Source of the DNA: Scilla litardierei
Lineage: Eukaryota > Streptophyta > Magnoliopsida > Asparagales > Asparagaceae
Assembly (NCBI GenBank): GCA_030789695.1
Contig: CM061140.1
Span: forward strand, 78,926,422 to 78,990,421
Direction of reading: 5' to 3'
Length of the DNA stretch: 64,000 bases
This document shows positions 35,036-46,340 of the stretch, one piece after another; the stretch's first letter is position 1, and every line of letters begins with the position of its first letter. Below the pieces are notes generated by a model that searched no databases, was not told where the DNA came from, and was given only the letters and a program-made list of their open reading frames with translations. The position numbers and the translations under genes are program-made.

Positions 35036-35483
35036 TTATCTGTCATGGAAGAAAACAACATGCTCAATTAAATGTATCAGAATGTGGAGGAGGAACTATA
35101 ATCACTTCATGAGCAGTTGGAAGAACCAAATGAAAGGGGAATCTCTATTATTGTAGAGTTGGAAAATCTTAAATCTGAGGTAACTATGAATTTTTTTACA
35201 CTGTCTGTAACATCATATACTAAGCAAAAATTTATCGACATGTTATTGCCTTTTATTTTGAGGTTTTCTGTGTTGTACATTTGTTGATCTTAGGATGTTT
35301 ACTATTAATTTTTCTCTATATTAGATTAAAAACATGAAATCAGCAGCTGCAGATGAGGATGCAGTAATAGCTTCTAGAATTATGGAGCACTTAAATGTAC
35401 TCAACAAACGAGATTTTCTAAATGCACAGTTAAAGCAATTGCAGAAGGACCTCAGTCTTGCTCATAGCATCATGGCATCATAG
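35036..35483 (+). pseudogene. Two coiled-coil exons of unknown gene in Helitron
   Basis: The first piece (35036-35179, two internal stops) reads MEENNMLN, MYQNVEEEL, HEQLEEPNERG and VELENLKSE, and ends at the donor GAG/GTAACT. The second (35325-35483) follows an acceptor TTAG and reads IKNMKSAAADEDAVIASRIM, HLNVLNKRDF and LNAQLKQLQKDLSLAHS before a TAG. Both are heptad-like and Leu/Glu/Lys-rich, so they are probably two exons of one captured coiled-coil gene with its intron kept. I do not recognise the family. Confidence 0.45.
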
Positions 35484-36538
35484 CAGAGCAGGTCAGCCTT
35501 CATCTATTGGTATTCTGTCTTTTAGTTGTTGTGGCATGCCTCACATTTGGTGCACTTCAGTAGTTAATAAAATGGAATCTCATGTATAACCATTTGACAA
35601 ATGGTACATGCAACTTGGATCAAATAAGCTTCCATGCATAGATTACGATATTAACTTTCATATTTTATCTTTTAAGTGACTTTGGCCATATGTATATTTA
35701 AACAAAAATCATGCAATATAAGGTCAGTACATGATGTGAGAGGCTAGAAGTCATGGCGACAACTTAAATTATTGTTTAGGACTTTAACTCTTTTCATTTT
35801 TATTTCCGTTCATGAATCCTCAATTGGTGATATAATCTGGAATTCACGGTTGATGTGTTTATTGAAGACCAAGTTTGATGTTTATTCTGATCAAATCACC
35901 TGAATTATGCATTTACTTCATTATCTTTGATTTTGGGTAGTAAGCGATAGAGTTTACTTCAACAAGTAATCCTTCTTGGAATTGGTTTAGTGGAGATAGA
36001 AAGATGGTTATTCAACAAAGAAGTTATGCCAAGATGAAGCATATGCAACAAATTATGTAGCCATTTGACAGAGTCCGATTGAAACTAGATATTAATGAAA
36101 GCTTGCGCTGAAGTTGACCTGTTAGTTGTATATGTTACATACAATCTACTTTAATTTATGAGTTGAATATTCTTTTGGTTAATGATCTTCATACTACATT
36201 GAAATAGAGTATCGATAATGCTTGCAGAATTTGGGCAAAGGTGCTACTAACACTATCTATTCTCTCATAGTTCAAACTTGCAAAGAGCTCACTATTGTTC
36301 GAAAGAAAATCTGAAGAAAGGCACATGGACCATTGTCCTCACATCCTATCTGCATCAACATCTTTTTTATCCCAGCAGTTTAGCATTCCAATCTTGGTTT
36401 GTATGTGTTTTTTATGTGAAATGCTTTCTTGATCACAAAAACATTCTCAAAAAGAAAAAAAATGAGCAGAAAAATATTTTGTTGAAACTTGCTTATTGAT
36501 GAGATTGTTAAAACCTATTTATGCAAAATTAACCACCG
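35484..36538 (+). other. Helitron interior without recognised gene
   Basis: A/T-rich, intron-like sequence. Short frames (such as 36278-36499) have no recognisable domain. Confidence 0.35.
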
Positions 36539-36716
36539 TTGAAACCTGAAATTCAAAAGGAACTCTTAGAGATGTTGAAAATGATAGACATTCACACACC
36601 GAGAACAAATTTTGTAGGAGATGGTGTCAGAGTTATCCGACTTAATACTCAAAACGGAGATTTCAATAAACGTGCAGAAAAGGCTTCTTCAATCTTCCAA
36701 TTGATGATGGAACCAA
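36539..36716 (+). pseudogene. Short exon-like fragment of unknown gene in Helitron
   Basis: An open stretch reading KPEIQKELLEMLKMIDIHTP, then FVGDGVRVIRLNTQNGDFNK and EKASSIFQLMMEPR, ends just before the tandem repeat. It looks like coding sequence in composition but I cannot assign it. Confidence 0.3.
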
Positions 36717-36739
36717 GGTTGATAATTGTTTATGGAATT

Positions 36740-37684
36740 ATGTGTGCATCTATTTGTTTGAGTTTTTGTTGTCATATGATTTTATTTGTATTGTCACCAT
36801 CTTAATATCTATTGATAATACGCTCTAGCAGTTTTATGGGCTCCACCAATATAAATTTTCAAGCATCCTAACTCTTAAGGAGGCTCTTGGAATCTGGTGA
36901 ATGGTTTTAATGTTTACGAATATACTAAATAGTTGCTTAAACTCTTCTAGGTTGTCATGATTTGCTTAGCATGTTCCAATGTTTTATTATCAAATTTTAC
37001 TTATTTGTTTGCTGCATGCATATATGATATATATGCGCAATAACAAGGTTTTACAAGGTTTTATAGTAGAAATCTTATGTGTGCATCTATTTGTTTGAGT
37101 TTTTGTTGTCATATGATTTTATTTGTATTGTCACCATCTTAATATCTATTGATAATACTCTCTAGCAGTTTTATGGGCTCCACCAATATAAATTTTCAAG
37201 CATCCTAACTCTTAAGGAGGCTCTTGGAATCTGGTGAATGGTTTTAATGTTTACGAAAATACTAACTAGTTTCTTAAACTCTTCTAGGTTGTCATGATTT
37301 GCTTCGCATGTTCCAATGTTTTATTATCAAATTTTACTTATTTGTTTGCTTCATGCATATATGATATATATGTGCAGTAACAAGGTTTTACAAGGTTTTA
37401 CATTAGAAATCTTATGTGTGCATCTATTTGTTTGAGTTTTTGTTGTCATATGATTTTATTTGTATTGTCACCATCTTAATATCTATTGATAATACTCTCT
37501 AGCAGTTTTATGGGCTCCACCAATATAAATTTTTAAGCATCCTAACTCTTAAGGAGGCTCTTGGAATCTGGTGAATGGTTTTAATGTTTACGAAAATACT
37601 AAATAGTTTCTTAAACTCTTCTAGGTTGTCATGATTTGCTTCGCATGTTCCATTGTTTTATTATCAAATTTTACTTATTTGTTT
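36740..37684 (+). repeat. 337-bp tandem repeat, about 2.8 copies
   Basis: Units start at 36740, 37077 and 37414 ('atgtgtgcatctatttgttt'), an exact 337-bp period twice. The third unit is cut at about 37684, next to the captured U2AF-like gene. Units differ by only a few bases, so the expansion is recent relative to the surrounding decay. Confidence 0.8.
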
Positions 37685-37688
37685 TCTT

Positions 37689-38868
37689 GTGAGAGCCCAT
37701 GTGGGTAAGTGGCAATGGGAGGGATTATGATGAAACTGTATTTCACTCCTCTAAAGAAAAATCAAGAAGAAAATACTCAGATGCTGGGGATATGTATAGG
37801 ACTTCAGCAAATGGTGGACATGGTAGTGGCCATTATAGGAAATATGGGAGTGGTCTTGGCGGCTACTCTCCTAGGAAGAGAAGACTGAAGCAGCTGTGAA
37901 AACTCCATCTCCAACGAAACACTCCCCCGAGAAAAAAAATTCAACATGGGATCAGCCTCCTACAAGAACAAACCACGGTAATTTTGAGTCCATATTTACC
38001 AATTTGCCGTCACCTATTAGTAAGGTGCTTGAGTCAACATCTTCTACTGCTGTGACGCCAAGTGCAGTTACACCTATTATGACAAAATCTCAACCCATAC
38101 ATGCACTCGATGGACCGTCAATGCTGTTAAATGCATCCATTGAGTTTGTTCAGTTGACACAAGCAACTCGCCTAATGAGGAGCCTTTACATAGAAAACTT
38201 ACCACCATCTGCATCATAGAAATCTTTAATTGATTGCCTTAACGAATTCTTACTGTCATCTGGTGTTAACCGCATTCAAGGAGCCAAGCCGTGCATCAAG
38301 TGTATTGTATGTTAATAAATTGAACCGAGTCACTGATTGCCTTTTTTGGTTTATTTATCTGCTTTTCGTTTTGGGAACGCTTTCTTGCAGATACACAAAG
38401 AAGAGTGTCAGGCTGTGGTTGAATTTCTTACACCAGAGGATGCTACATCGGCCATCTCTTTCGATGGAAGATCTCTGGCAGGGTCTGTTCTCAAAATTAG
38501 ACGACCAAAAGATTTTGTGGAAGCAACTGTAAGATTCTTATTTCTACCAGTATCTCTACATTTCTGTTTCTACACAAAGTATCAGTCCTGTGAATTGTGA
38601 TATGCATGGGTGAGATTGTGATATCTGTTTTTTTCTTTTCTAATTGTGATATGAATTTTTATTTTCTAATTTCTACACAAACTGTTTTTTGCGTATCACA
38701 ACAATTGGGAGTCCTATGAATTGTGATATGCATGGGTGAGATTGGTGAGAGCAGAAATGCCTTTTTTGTCCAGGGAAACATGTGTGCATGTGCAAATTGA
38801 AAGTTTGGGTCCATGGTATTGATGTTGTTATCAGGACATGCATGTGAGAGCCCATGTGGGTAAGTGGC
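37689..38868 (+). repeat. 25-bp direct repeat flanking the U2AF-like fragment
   Basis: 'gtgagagcccatgtgggt' plus 'aagtggc' occurs at 37689-37713 and again, identical, at 38844-38868. Between them lies the captured U2AF-like segment. Confidence 0.7.
37714..38528 (+). pseudogene. Captured U2AF65-like splicing factor fragment
   Basis: The segment encodes an RS-like stretch (GRDYDETVFHSSKEKSRRKY, GGYSPRKRR), then after a frameshift near 37878 EAAVKTPSPTKHSPEKK, IQ-type linker sequence, FVQLTQATRLMRSLYIENLP and CLNEFLLSSGVNRIQGAKPC. After a kept intron (38307-38390, GTATGT to TTGCAG), exon 38391-38528 reads IHKEECQAVVEFLTPEDATS and SLAGSVLKIRRPKDFVEAT, ending at a donor. These are the N-terminal and first RRM parts of plant U2AF large-subunit-like proteins. 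A TAG at about 38217 replaces a codon after PPSAS. Retained introns mean capture at DNA level. It is not functional. Confidence 0.78.
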
Positions 38869-41248
38869 CATTTTGAGTCCTTTTTTCCTGGCCTCACATC
38901 ATCATTGTTGTTAATCTTCCTACATATATAAATAACAAAATATGATGTCCTGTATGTTCAGCTAAAACACGTCTCTACTAAGTTGCCGATTCTGGGCAGA
39001 TCCTGTGGACCAATGTATTCTTCTTTGACTGTACAAAAGAATCACACATATATTCATTCATATCATAAACTTTGACGTGTATTGAGTAGCTAATAATATA
39101 AAGTGGGAAGCGGTTGTTTGAGTAATTTTGTGGGTCTGAATTGAGATAGTTTTTGAACTAGCCCATCCTCATCATTCTTATTTGTCATTTGAATGCCTTT
39201 TCATGTCTTCAATCTGGTCATAAACTTATTGTTTTTTTTATTTGAAATCATTATGTCTGTGTTGGTGTTTTATTTGGAACAACACATTATGCGAGCTTAA
39301 TTCAAACATTATGATGCTTTGTCCTTCTATCGGAAAGTTATGGGTATGAATGTACTTCAATTTCAATATTTTCTGTTATCACATACTTTTAGGCCATCAA
39401 ATATATTTAGTGTTCCTTTAAATAGCATTTATACGCTAGCATGTGAATCGCCATGGGAATGTTCCTTTTATCCTCATTTTTTTGACCAATCCCACTATTT
39501 TGGATTTGTATTAGAAATCGGTAAATTTTTAAATTGATTTACAACTACTCCCTCAATATCCAATTATCCAGCTGGTAAATTTGTAGCTTTGCCAATTTTG
39601 CAACCATTGAATTCAAGTAGCCGTGTAACACAAAAAATCAAAACATCAAGTATGCACGAAAATTTGGATTTTGATGCAAATGAGTTGAATGATTGATTTT
39701 GATGCATTCTTTGTATGAAAATGTGAATACTTTTTATCCAACTGTGCATTCTTTGATGCATTCTTTGTATGCAACTCTCTGTATCCAAACCATCTTGCAT
39801 TTGGTTTTGTTAACTAATATTCTGTGCATTCGTTGGATTCTTTGTATGCATTATTTGATGCATTCTTTGTATGCAACTGTGCATTCTTTGATGAAAAGTG
39901 TAAAATGTAACCTCAGATGCATTCGTTGATTATAAGTGTAAAATGTAACTTCAGTTGCATTCAAAACCAAATTACAAAACCGGGAACCAATTACAAAACC
40001 AAGTCCATTGTGAGTTGTATCCAAATGATGTTTCCAAGCAAAGCTATTAGTTAACAAAACTAACTTGATGTCCTGGAACCAACTTGATGCTCTATTTCAT
40101 CTGCAAGCTTTTTTTTCAGATTGACCTCAATGTTAACATGATATCCTCACAGTTCTTTGATTTGGGCTTAATCCAAGTGAATTGTATCCAAACTACTTGC
40201 TATTCTATTCTTTGATGTAACTTGATGTTTTCTTTGATGTATCAAGTTTGTTCATTGAAACCAATTATTACATAATTTTGTTAACTAATTCCAGCTACTT
40301 GATGTTTGCCATTGAATTCAAGTAGTCGTGATACACAAAAAATCAAAACATCAAGTATGCATGCATGGAAATTTTTTACGTTAACAAAAATTTGGATTTT
40401 GATGCAACTGAGTTGCCTGTTTGATTTTAGAACCAAACGGATATGTTCTTTCTATTGCTCCAATTGTTGTACTAATTTTCCTTTCATGCAGGAACATGTA
40501 GGAATGAGTTTGTCGATGGGCTAGGAGTGAACACTGGCGATGGCTTTGTTATGATACTATTAATGAATTGAACCTCTTAGTGTTCTTTGATCATTCAAAA
40601 GCATCTGCAGTGAAAATGCTACTGAAAGGATAAAATTGATGTGAAAGGGGGTTTTAAGTGCTATAGCATCATAATGGTAAATCCTTATTCCTTAAAATAT
40701 AGCATCTGGTGGTTGTAATACACTCATTACTGTGTATTTGTGGACCAACATGTATATTCTCTTCCAATCTAAATGAAATATGAACAAAGTGTTTCTTCAT
40801 TTGATTGATTTGTAATCACACACTAAAACGTAATCTTTGATTGAGTTGTTTCTTTACAACTTTTTTAATTTTTGGGGATTTTTAGCTATTTTTGGTGGAT
40901 TTATATTTTGCATGTTGTGGTTGATTTGCTTATTGGATTAATGCTGTGCATGTGTACATGTATTATTGGTCACTTACTGATACATTTGGAGATTGAATGT
41001 GTACTTGGTCACTTACTGATACTTATTTTAACTGATGCTGGATTATTATAATTTTACTTATCACTTGATGCTCTTACAGTTTCAAAATTCCTATTTCTTC
41101 TGATAAGATGTGAGTGCTAGGGCATGCTTTGATATTGGGGCTCAAATGCATAGGGATCTGACTTACCTTTCAAGTGTGACTTATTTTAGAATCATTGCTT
41201 ATAGTTTTTATTTCTTATAAACTATTGTCTTGCTAATAACATTTTCAG
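38529..41248 (+). other. Helitron interior without recognised gene
   Basis: A/T-rich sequence with several short direct repeats. A segment around 39603-39690 ('ccattgaattcaagtag' onward) recurs at about 40312-40413, 709 bp on. Near 39690-39960 there are many reiterations of 'gatgcattctttgtatg'. A segment 'tgaattgtgatatgcatggg' occurs at about 38590 and about 38719. No coding region is supported. Confidence 0.4.
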
Positions 41249-41360
41249 GTGATCAGCTTGCTTGGGTAGAACAAAGATGAATCAATAACTGCCCTTCATG
41301 TTGATGAATTGCTTGAGAAAGCCAAAGAGTTTGCTGAAGTATTCCCAGGATAGCATTATG
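41249..41360 (+). pseudogene. Captured plasma-membrane H+-ATPase exon fragment
   Basis: Directly after an intron-type acceptor (TTTTCAG) the reading is GDQLA, then after a small lesion KDESITALHVDELLEKAKEF and AEVFPG, with a stop where plasma-membrane H+-ATPases have EHKYE. The order GDQLA ... DES(I)xAL.VDELIEKA..FA.VFPEHKYE is characteristic of P3A-type proton pumps (the region after the ITGDQLAI hinge motif). Only this exon piece is present; it is a non-coding relic inside the Helitron. Confidence 0.72.
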
Positions 41361-43026
41361 TATGATAATAGAGCACAAAGAGTTTGCTGAAGGTGTTAGT
41401 GGTTCAGTGAAATGGAGGGGTATCATTTGATTAGTTATAGTACCAACAATAGTGCAGGAATACATTTTTATGTAGAAAAGGTTGATTATAACCCACATGT
41501 TTGAAGCCTTCCTCCTAATCTGAATTGTATCATTTTTGGAAATTAATAACTTTATATTGGGTGAGGATTTGAATTTCTTGGTATTGTACTTTTTAAAGGA
41601 TTTCAAGCATGAAAAGGCTCATTTTGCGTGTTATTTGTACATTTTAAAGCATTTCATTAATCACTTTATATTGGGGGATAATGCGAATTTATTGGTATTG
41701 CACTTTTTTGAAAGGATTTCAGGCTCAAATGCTCCTTTTGTATGTCATTTGTACATTCTAAAGCATTTGCAAGTCATATTTTTTGCTATATCAGAAAATA
41801 GACAATATTCCTTCTTTGCATGATATGTAGTCATCACACCTGTAGTGAATGATAGTGACAAAATATTAGCATTTAATAGATAAAAACTGAATAAGGTCAT
41901 ATCGAAGATTGCAAACCTGGAAGATCAACCTCATTTCGTCTAAAAAGAGGAAAAAAATGAAAGAAATAGATCTGAAAATATGACAGCTTTAGGATAGTTC
42001 TAACTAAAAACTAAATAAGCATGGCAGAATTTGTGTTTCAAGGGTAGCAAGTTTGTACTAATGATATCTCTAATTAGGAGTCATGCAGACCACATCCTTT
42101 GTAGAATGCAGACCACACCCTTTGTAGAGAATATTGGCAGGGACGGATCCATGTGGGACAGGAGTGTGTAGGTGCCCATACATGACCTTCACCAAACACT
42201 AAATATATATTAAGGATTGCAAATGTATCTATGTAATGGCGAAGGATAATCATGTTCAACCCATTAATAGAGAAGAAGCTAAAATGAAGACACAGTTTGT
42301 GTGGCTTTGATGAGCCAACATATCATCAAAGATCACCTATTAAATAGATTAAATAGATGTAGGTTAAAGTTGTCTTAAATCTGTCATCATTCTTTGCTTT
42401 AGGAAAAGATCCACATAACTAAATTGTGCAGAATTTTTAGAAATTGAAAGTTTATGAGGGAAACCCAAAATATTTGGGAGGAACTACTTTGGAGATAACG
42501 AAATTTTAAGGGGAACTAAAATTTTTGAGGAATCTAAATTATTTGGGACGAACATAATTTCTGGGGAACGAAAGTTTTTTATAAATTTAAATTTTGGGGG
42601 CATTAATATCTTTGGAAAATGAAATTTTGTACTAAACTTTGAGTTGAACTAAACTTTTTGGTTGAACTAAATTCTAAATTTTATGGTAGAACTAAATTTT
42701 TGGGGGACTTAAATTTTTAGAAATTGAAAATTTACGAGGGAAACCCAAAAATTTTGGGAAGAATTAAATTTTATGGGGAACTAAAATTTTTGCGGCGCTA
42801 AAATTTTTTACGCTTATTTGTTGTTCCGCGCCGATGGTGCCCGCGTCGAATTTGTTGTTTCACGTCGAAGGTGTATGTGCCGAATTTGTTGTTCCGCGGC
42901 GAAGGCGTCTATGCCGAAGGTGCCGATGCCGCTAAATATTTTTACGCTAATTTGTTGTTTTAAATTTTGGATGTGGAAATAATTTTTTGGGGAACAAAAA
43001 TTTCGTGGGGGAAAATCTTTAATGAA
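41361..43026 (+). other. 3' part of Helitron, A/T-rich
   Basis: No gene. About 41547-41654 and about 41661-41769 are imperfect copies of one 108-bp unit. From about 42430 to 42800, short strings such as GGGAACTAAAATTTTTG are reiterated with variation. Around 42820-42930 'gaatttgttgtt' plus GCCGA-rich strings repeat three to four times. This is typical of a Helitron 3' region. Confidence 0.45.
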
Positions 43027-43054
43027 CCGTGCCCGCGGGCACGGGTTATGATTA

Positions 43055-43055
<1 letters not shown>
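43027..43055 (+). other. Helitron 3' terminal hairpin
   Basis: The perfect 18-nt palindrome CCGTGCCCGCGGGCACGG (43027-43044) is followed by GTTATGATTAG, the presumed end. It serves as the termination signal in rolling-circle transposition of Helitrons. Confidence 0.75.

Positions 43056-43122
<67 letters not shown>
43056..43122. repeat. (TA)n microsatellite
   Basis: About 33 TA repeats lie between the 3' end of the first Helitron and the 5' end of the second. Confidence 0.95.
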
Positions 43123-43127
<5 letters not shown>

Positions 43128-44746
43128 AACAGGGATGTTATCATGGGTTATTGGATAAGAGTTTTTGGATAAGAGTTGAGAAATTGGGTATAAATGAGGG
43201 ATAAGATAAGAGAAATTGGATAAGATAAGAGAAATTGGATATGTGAAGAGAAATTGAGTTTGAAATTGTAAGTTTGAATCAAATTTTTTCGGGGGAAATT
43301 AAATTTGGGGGAAGAAAAGTGGGCTCTCTCTCTCTCCCCCCACAAAAAAAACCTCAGCCCGCGTCGCAATCTCCCATAGTCTCTCTCCCACTCTCTCACT
43401 TCGTTCCCGTCTTTGGCTGCCCCAAACTTTGGTGGAGAGAAATCTCTCTCCCTCTCTCCCCCTTCTCTGCCTCCCTGCCCCCAAAATCCCCGCAAGAAAA
43501 TGAGAAGAGGAGGAAGACGAAGGTAAGAAGAAGAGGACGATTGTCTAGGGTTTTAAGATCTCATCATCTACCAGCTAGAAGAAGAAGAGGAAGGCACTGA
43601 AGATTTGCTGGGTGAGTATTTGCTCCTCGGTGAGTATACTTTAACTGGATGGTTAAGTATTTGCTCCTTTGATGTTCTTGATTCTTGATGGTTAAGTATT
43701 TGCTCCTTTGCTGCTCTTGATTCTTTATGGTTAAGTATACAAAAGACAGATTTAGATTTATTCCTTTGCTGTTCTTGATGGTTAAGTATTTGCTTCTTTA
43801 ACGGAAAAATTCCCATGAATTTGTCAAGAATCAAGAAAACCTTAAAGGGCTCTTACGTTTTTATCTTCATACATGTATGATTGGATCGGCCCTTTCAAAA
43901 TTTTGGGATGTTTCTGGTTCAGTTTTAAGCAAAGAAGGCTGATTCAAAATTTTGGGATGTTTGTTAACCCTTAACAAATGGAAACCTAATTCAGGTATTT
44001 GGGATGATGTGAAGAATGGGGAGTTAGCAGGATGTGAAGAATGGGGTGCAGAAGTTCTGGAGCAATCATGAACATTGGGATCTAAATATGTAATTTTATT
44101 TTTCAATTGATTAGGGTAAGTTAATTAGTTAATTTTATTTTTCAATATGTAATTTTATTTTAATTGTTGCAATATTATGCTAAACTCCATGCTAAAACTA
44201 AATGTCAATATTTTTGCAATGTTTTGTAATATGGGCAATAAGGTCAATATAGCTCACAGGAAATTATATGCGAGCTGACATCAAATTATGACATGCACAT
44301 TGTAAATAGATCTGTAAAATTTTATTGCTGAAATCGTTTATTAATCTTTGGCATAGCTCCTGCTATTTTATTTCTGCAATTTGTAGGCTGTTTTTTTCGT
44401 TGTTGATCATTATGCAATCAATATGTAATATTCTACCAGTGATGTGCTATAATATGGAAGCATAGCCCAAGGGGAAATGATCATTATGCAGTCATTAGTA
44501 CCTCGACTTTTCAAATCTTTGCTATGATCATATAAATGGAACATAGTTCTCTATTTTTTCCACGCAAAAATGTGAATTGTATATTGTTAGCCATGTAAAG
44601 GGTACACGCATATAAAGAACTGAACATATCTTTGAAGAATTTCGTCTTGATTAAATTCAAAGGTTATTCTTCTCTTTCTCTATCTGATTCCATTTTTTCG
44701 GAGATTTTTTTGTTATTTATTTTTTTGTTATTGGATCAGTTGGTTG

Positions 44747-44816
44747 ATGGCGTCGAAGCGGATCTTGAAGGAATCAAAAGATTTGCAGAAAGATCCATCC
44801 ACATCGTGCATCACAG
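44747..44816 (+). pseudogene. Captured first exon of an E2 ubiquitin-conjugating enzyme
   Basis: ATG at 44747 opens MASKRILKESKDLQKD, then PSTSC, and the segment ends at a donor (ACAG/GTATCT) at 44816/44817. This is the N-terminal helix of the plant UBC8/UBC28-type E2 (family start MASKRILKELKDLQKDPP). No further exon with the catalytic Cys is found before the gap. It lies in the second Helitron and is probably a captured relic. A real gene broken by the gap is less likely, because over 1.5 kb follow without a second exon. Confidence 0.72.
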
Positions 44817-46340
44817 GTATCTTCTGATCTGCGATCACTAGCATTGATTCTCTACCTTTTCTGTTCAATTATGGCATTTTTTTTAAAATCTGATTGTGGA
44901 TTTAGAGGAAAAAATGATGTTGATTTAATCATTTGTTAATTGAAAATCTATCACCTAAGTGGATTTTGATATATAATATTTGGAAATAAGATGTGATGTG
45001 GTTTTATAAAGAATTAGTACCAAGAATTTTCAATTCTTTGCTTAATATATATAATAGGAATGGAATGAATTATTACATAGTTCTCTTTTCCCTTTTTTGC
45101 TCACAAAACTGTGAATTGCATATTGTTTTACATGTAAAGGTCTGTGCATATAGCATAAAGAATTTGAACATACTTTTGAACCTTTTTTTGAAGAATTTCT
45201 TCTTGATTAATTTTTTGGCGCATTAGGAGGTAGTAATGGTCAATCCCAATTAACAATGTATTTTGTGGCTGCATAATTGCATTACACCAGCTCTGGGAGG
45301 TCTCCTCAAACAATAGCATCAACAATTTCTCCATTATCTTCCATGGCGTCATCACCTTCATTGCAGATAGAGTTTCACATCTGCCCTTCATCTTTAAAAG
45401 CAATGGTATGATTTCTTCCTCTCTCTTGATTCTAAGAACAATCTATTTAGCTTTAAAATAACTTTTTTCATTCATCTCCGAAGGTGTAATCCTACCATCG
45501 TTGTAGAGCAAGTTCTACCTCAATTATTGCATGCTTCCCAAAGCAAGGATTCAATAATTTTTCAATAATCCAGGATCCAATCTATTTGGGTGAACCAATT
45601 TTTGATGGATTATTTGAGAGTACTCCATCTATTAGTGATTAAATGATTGATCTTTGTACGAGTCGATGTGATGCACCTGTTCTGATCATGATGTTTTTTT
45701 TGTTTTTTTTTTGAATACTTCATATATGATTACTGTCTATGTATGTTTTTAAATTATCTTTCGGAGTGAACGAGATCTAATTATGTATCGGGGCTACATG
45801 ATCATAATTTGTTCGCTGTATTGGTAATGAGTGTTACAATAATAGTTGATGGCTATTGACACAGAATTTATGTTTATGTTTTATGAGTTTTGTTAACTCT
45901 ATTTGCATTCTTATGAAGAAATTATGTTTACTCTTTGTTATCTGTATGTTATTAGTCCATAATTTTCGCTGTTCTTCTTGGTAAATTGCTTATTGAGTTG
46001 GCAAAAAGCCATCAAATTGGGTAGGTTACCCTGATCACCCTACTTTGTTACAACTCAATTTGACTAACATGCAAGATGCTAAACAAAAGCAAAAGTGGTC
46101 TCACTGTCTCTCGCTTTCTTACTCTCTATTTTTCATTTCTTAGATAATGGTGATTTAGGTTTTTCGTTTGCAAGAAATATGATCTCACATCATACCGTTG
46201 CGAAGCAGACGGTGAGACATCGAACACTAAATTGTCAGGTCTCATCAGTTTACCAGAGGTCAAGGTCGTCATCGACATGAGGAATCTTTTTCTCTACAAG
46301 ACAACAGATTTTTGGGTATTGTTTGATTTTGCGCCTAATT
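44817..46340 (+). other. No recognised gene, up to contig end
   Basis: A/T-rich sequence. An open 45-codon plus-strand stretch ends at about 45405 at a possible donor, and another ends with a stop at about 45640; neither is recognisable. Frames that run into the N block at 46341 are artefacts. Confidence 0.4.

Larger units (their letters stand above)
32911..43055 (+). mobile_element. Non-autonomous Helitron carrying gene fragments
   Basis: The 5' end TCTATATTATAAAA follows an A. The 3' end has an 18-nt perfect palindrome CCGTGCCCGCGGGCACGG (43027-43044), then 11 nt ending ATTAG (43055), then a T. A TC start, a hairpin 10-12 nt before a CTRR-like end and insertion between A and T are the Helitron hallmarks; the end here reads TTAG instead of CTAG. 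The 10.1 kb in between contains no Rep/helicase gene but several intron-bearing host gene pieces, as expected for a capture-type Helitron. A second element with the same 5' sequence starts at about 43116. Confidence 0.72.
43116..46340 (+). mobile_element. Second Helitron of the same family (5' part; end not seen)
   Basis: From about 43116 to 43310 the sequence repeats the first 200 bp of the Helitron at 32911 ('attataaaacagggatg', 'ttatcatgggttattgga' and onward) with scattered changes. The initial TC is replaced by TA at the edge of the microsatellite. No 3' hairpin is recognisable before the gap at 46341, so the extent is a guess. It carries at least one host gene fragment (UBC, 44747). The homology could also be a solo 5' end. 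Confidence 0.45.

Noticed and set aside
44747..44816. An intact UBC gene whose other exons are in the gap
   Set aside because: More than 1.5 kb after the donor show no second exon, and the surroundings belong to a Helitron; a captured fragment is the simpler reading, although the gap leaves some doubt.
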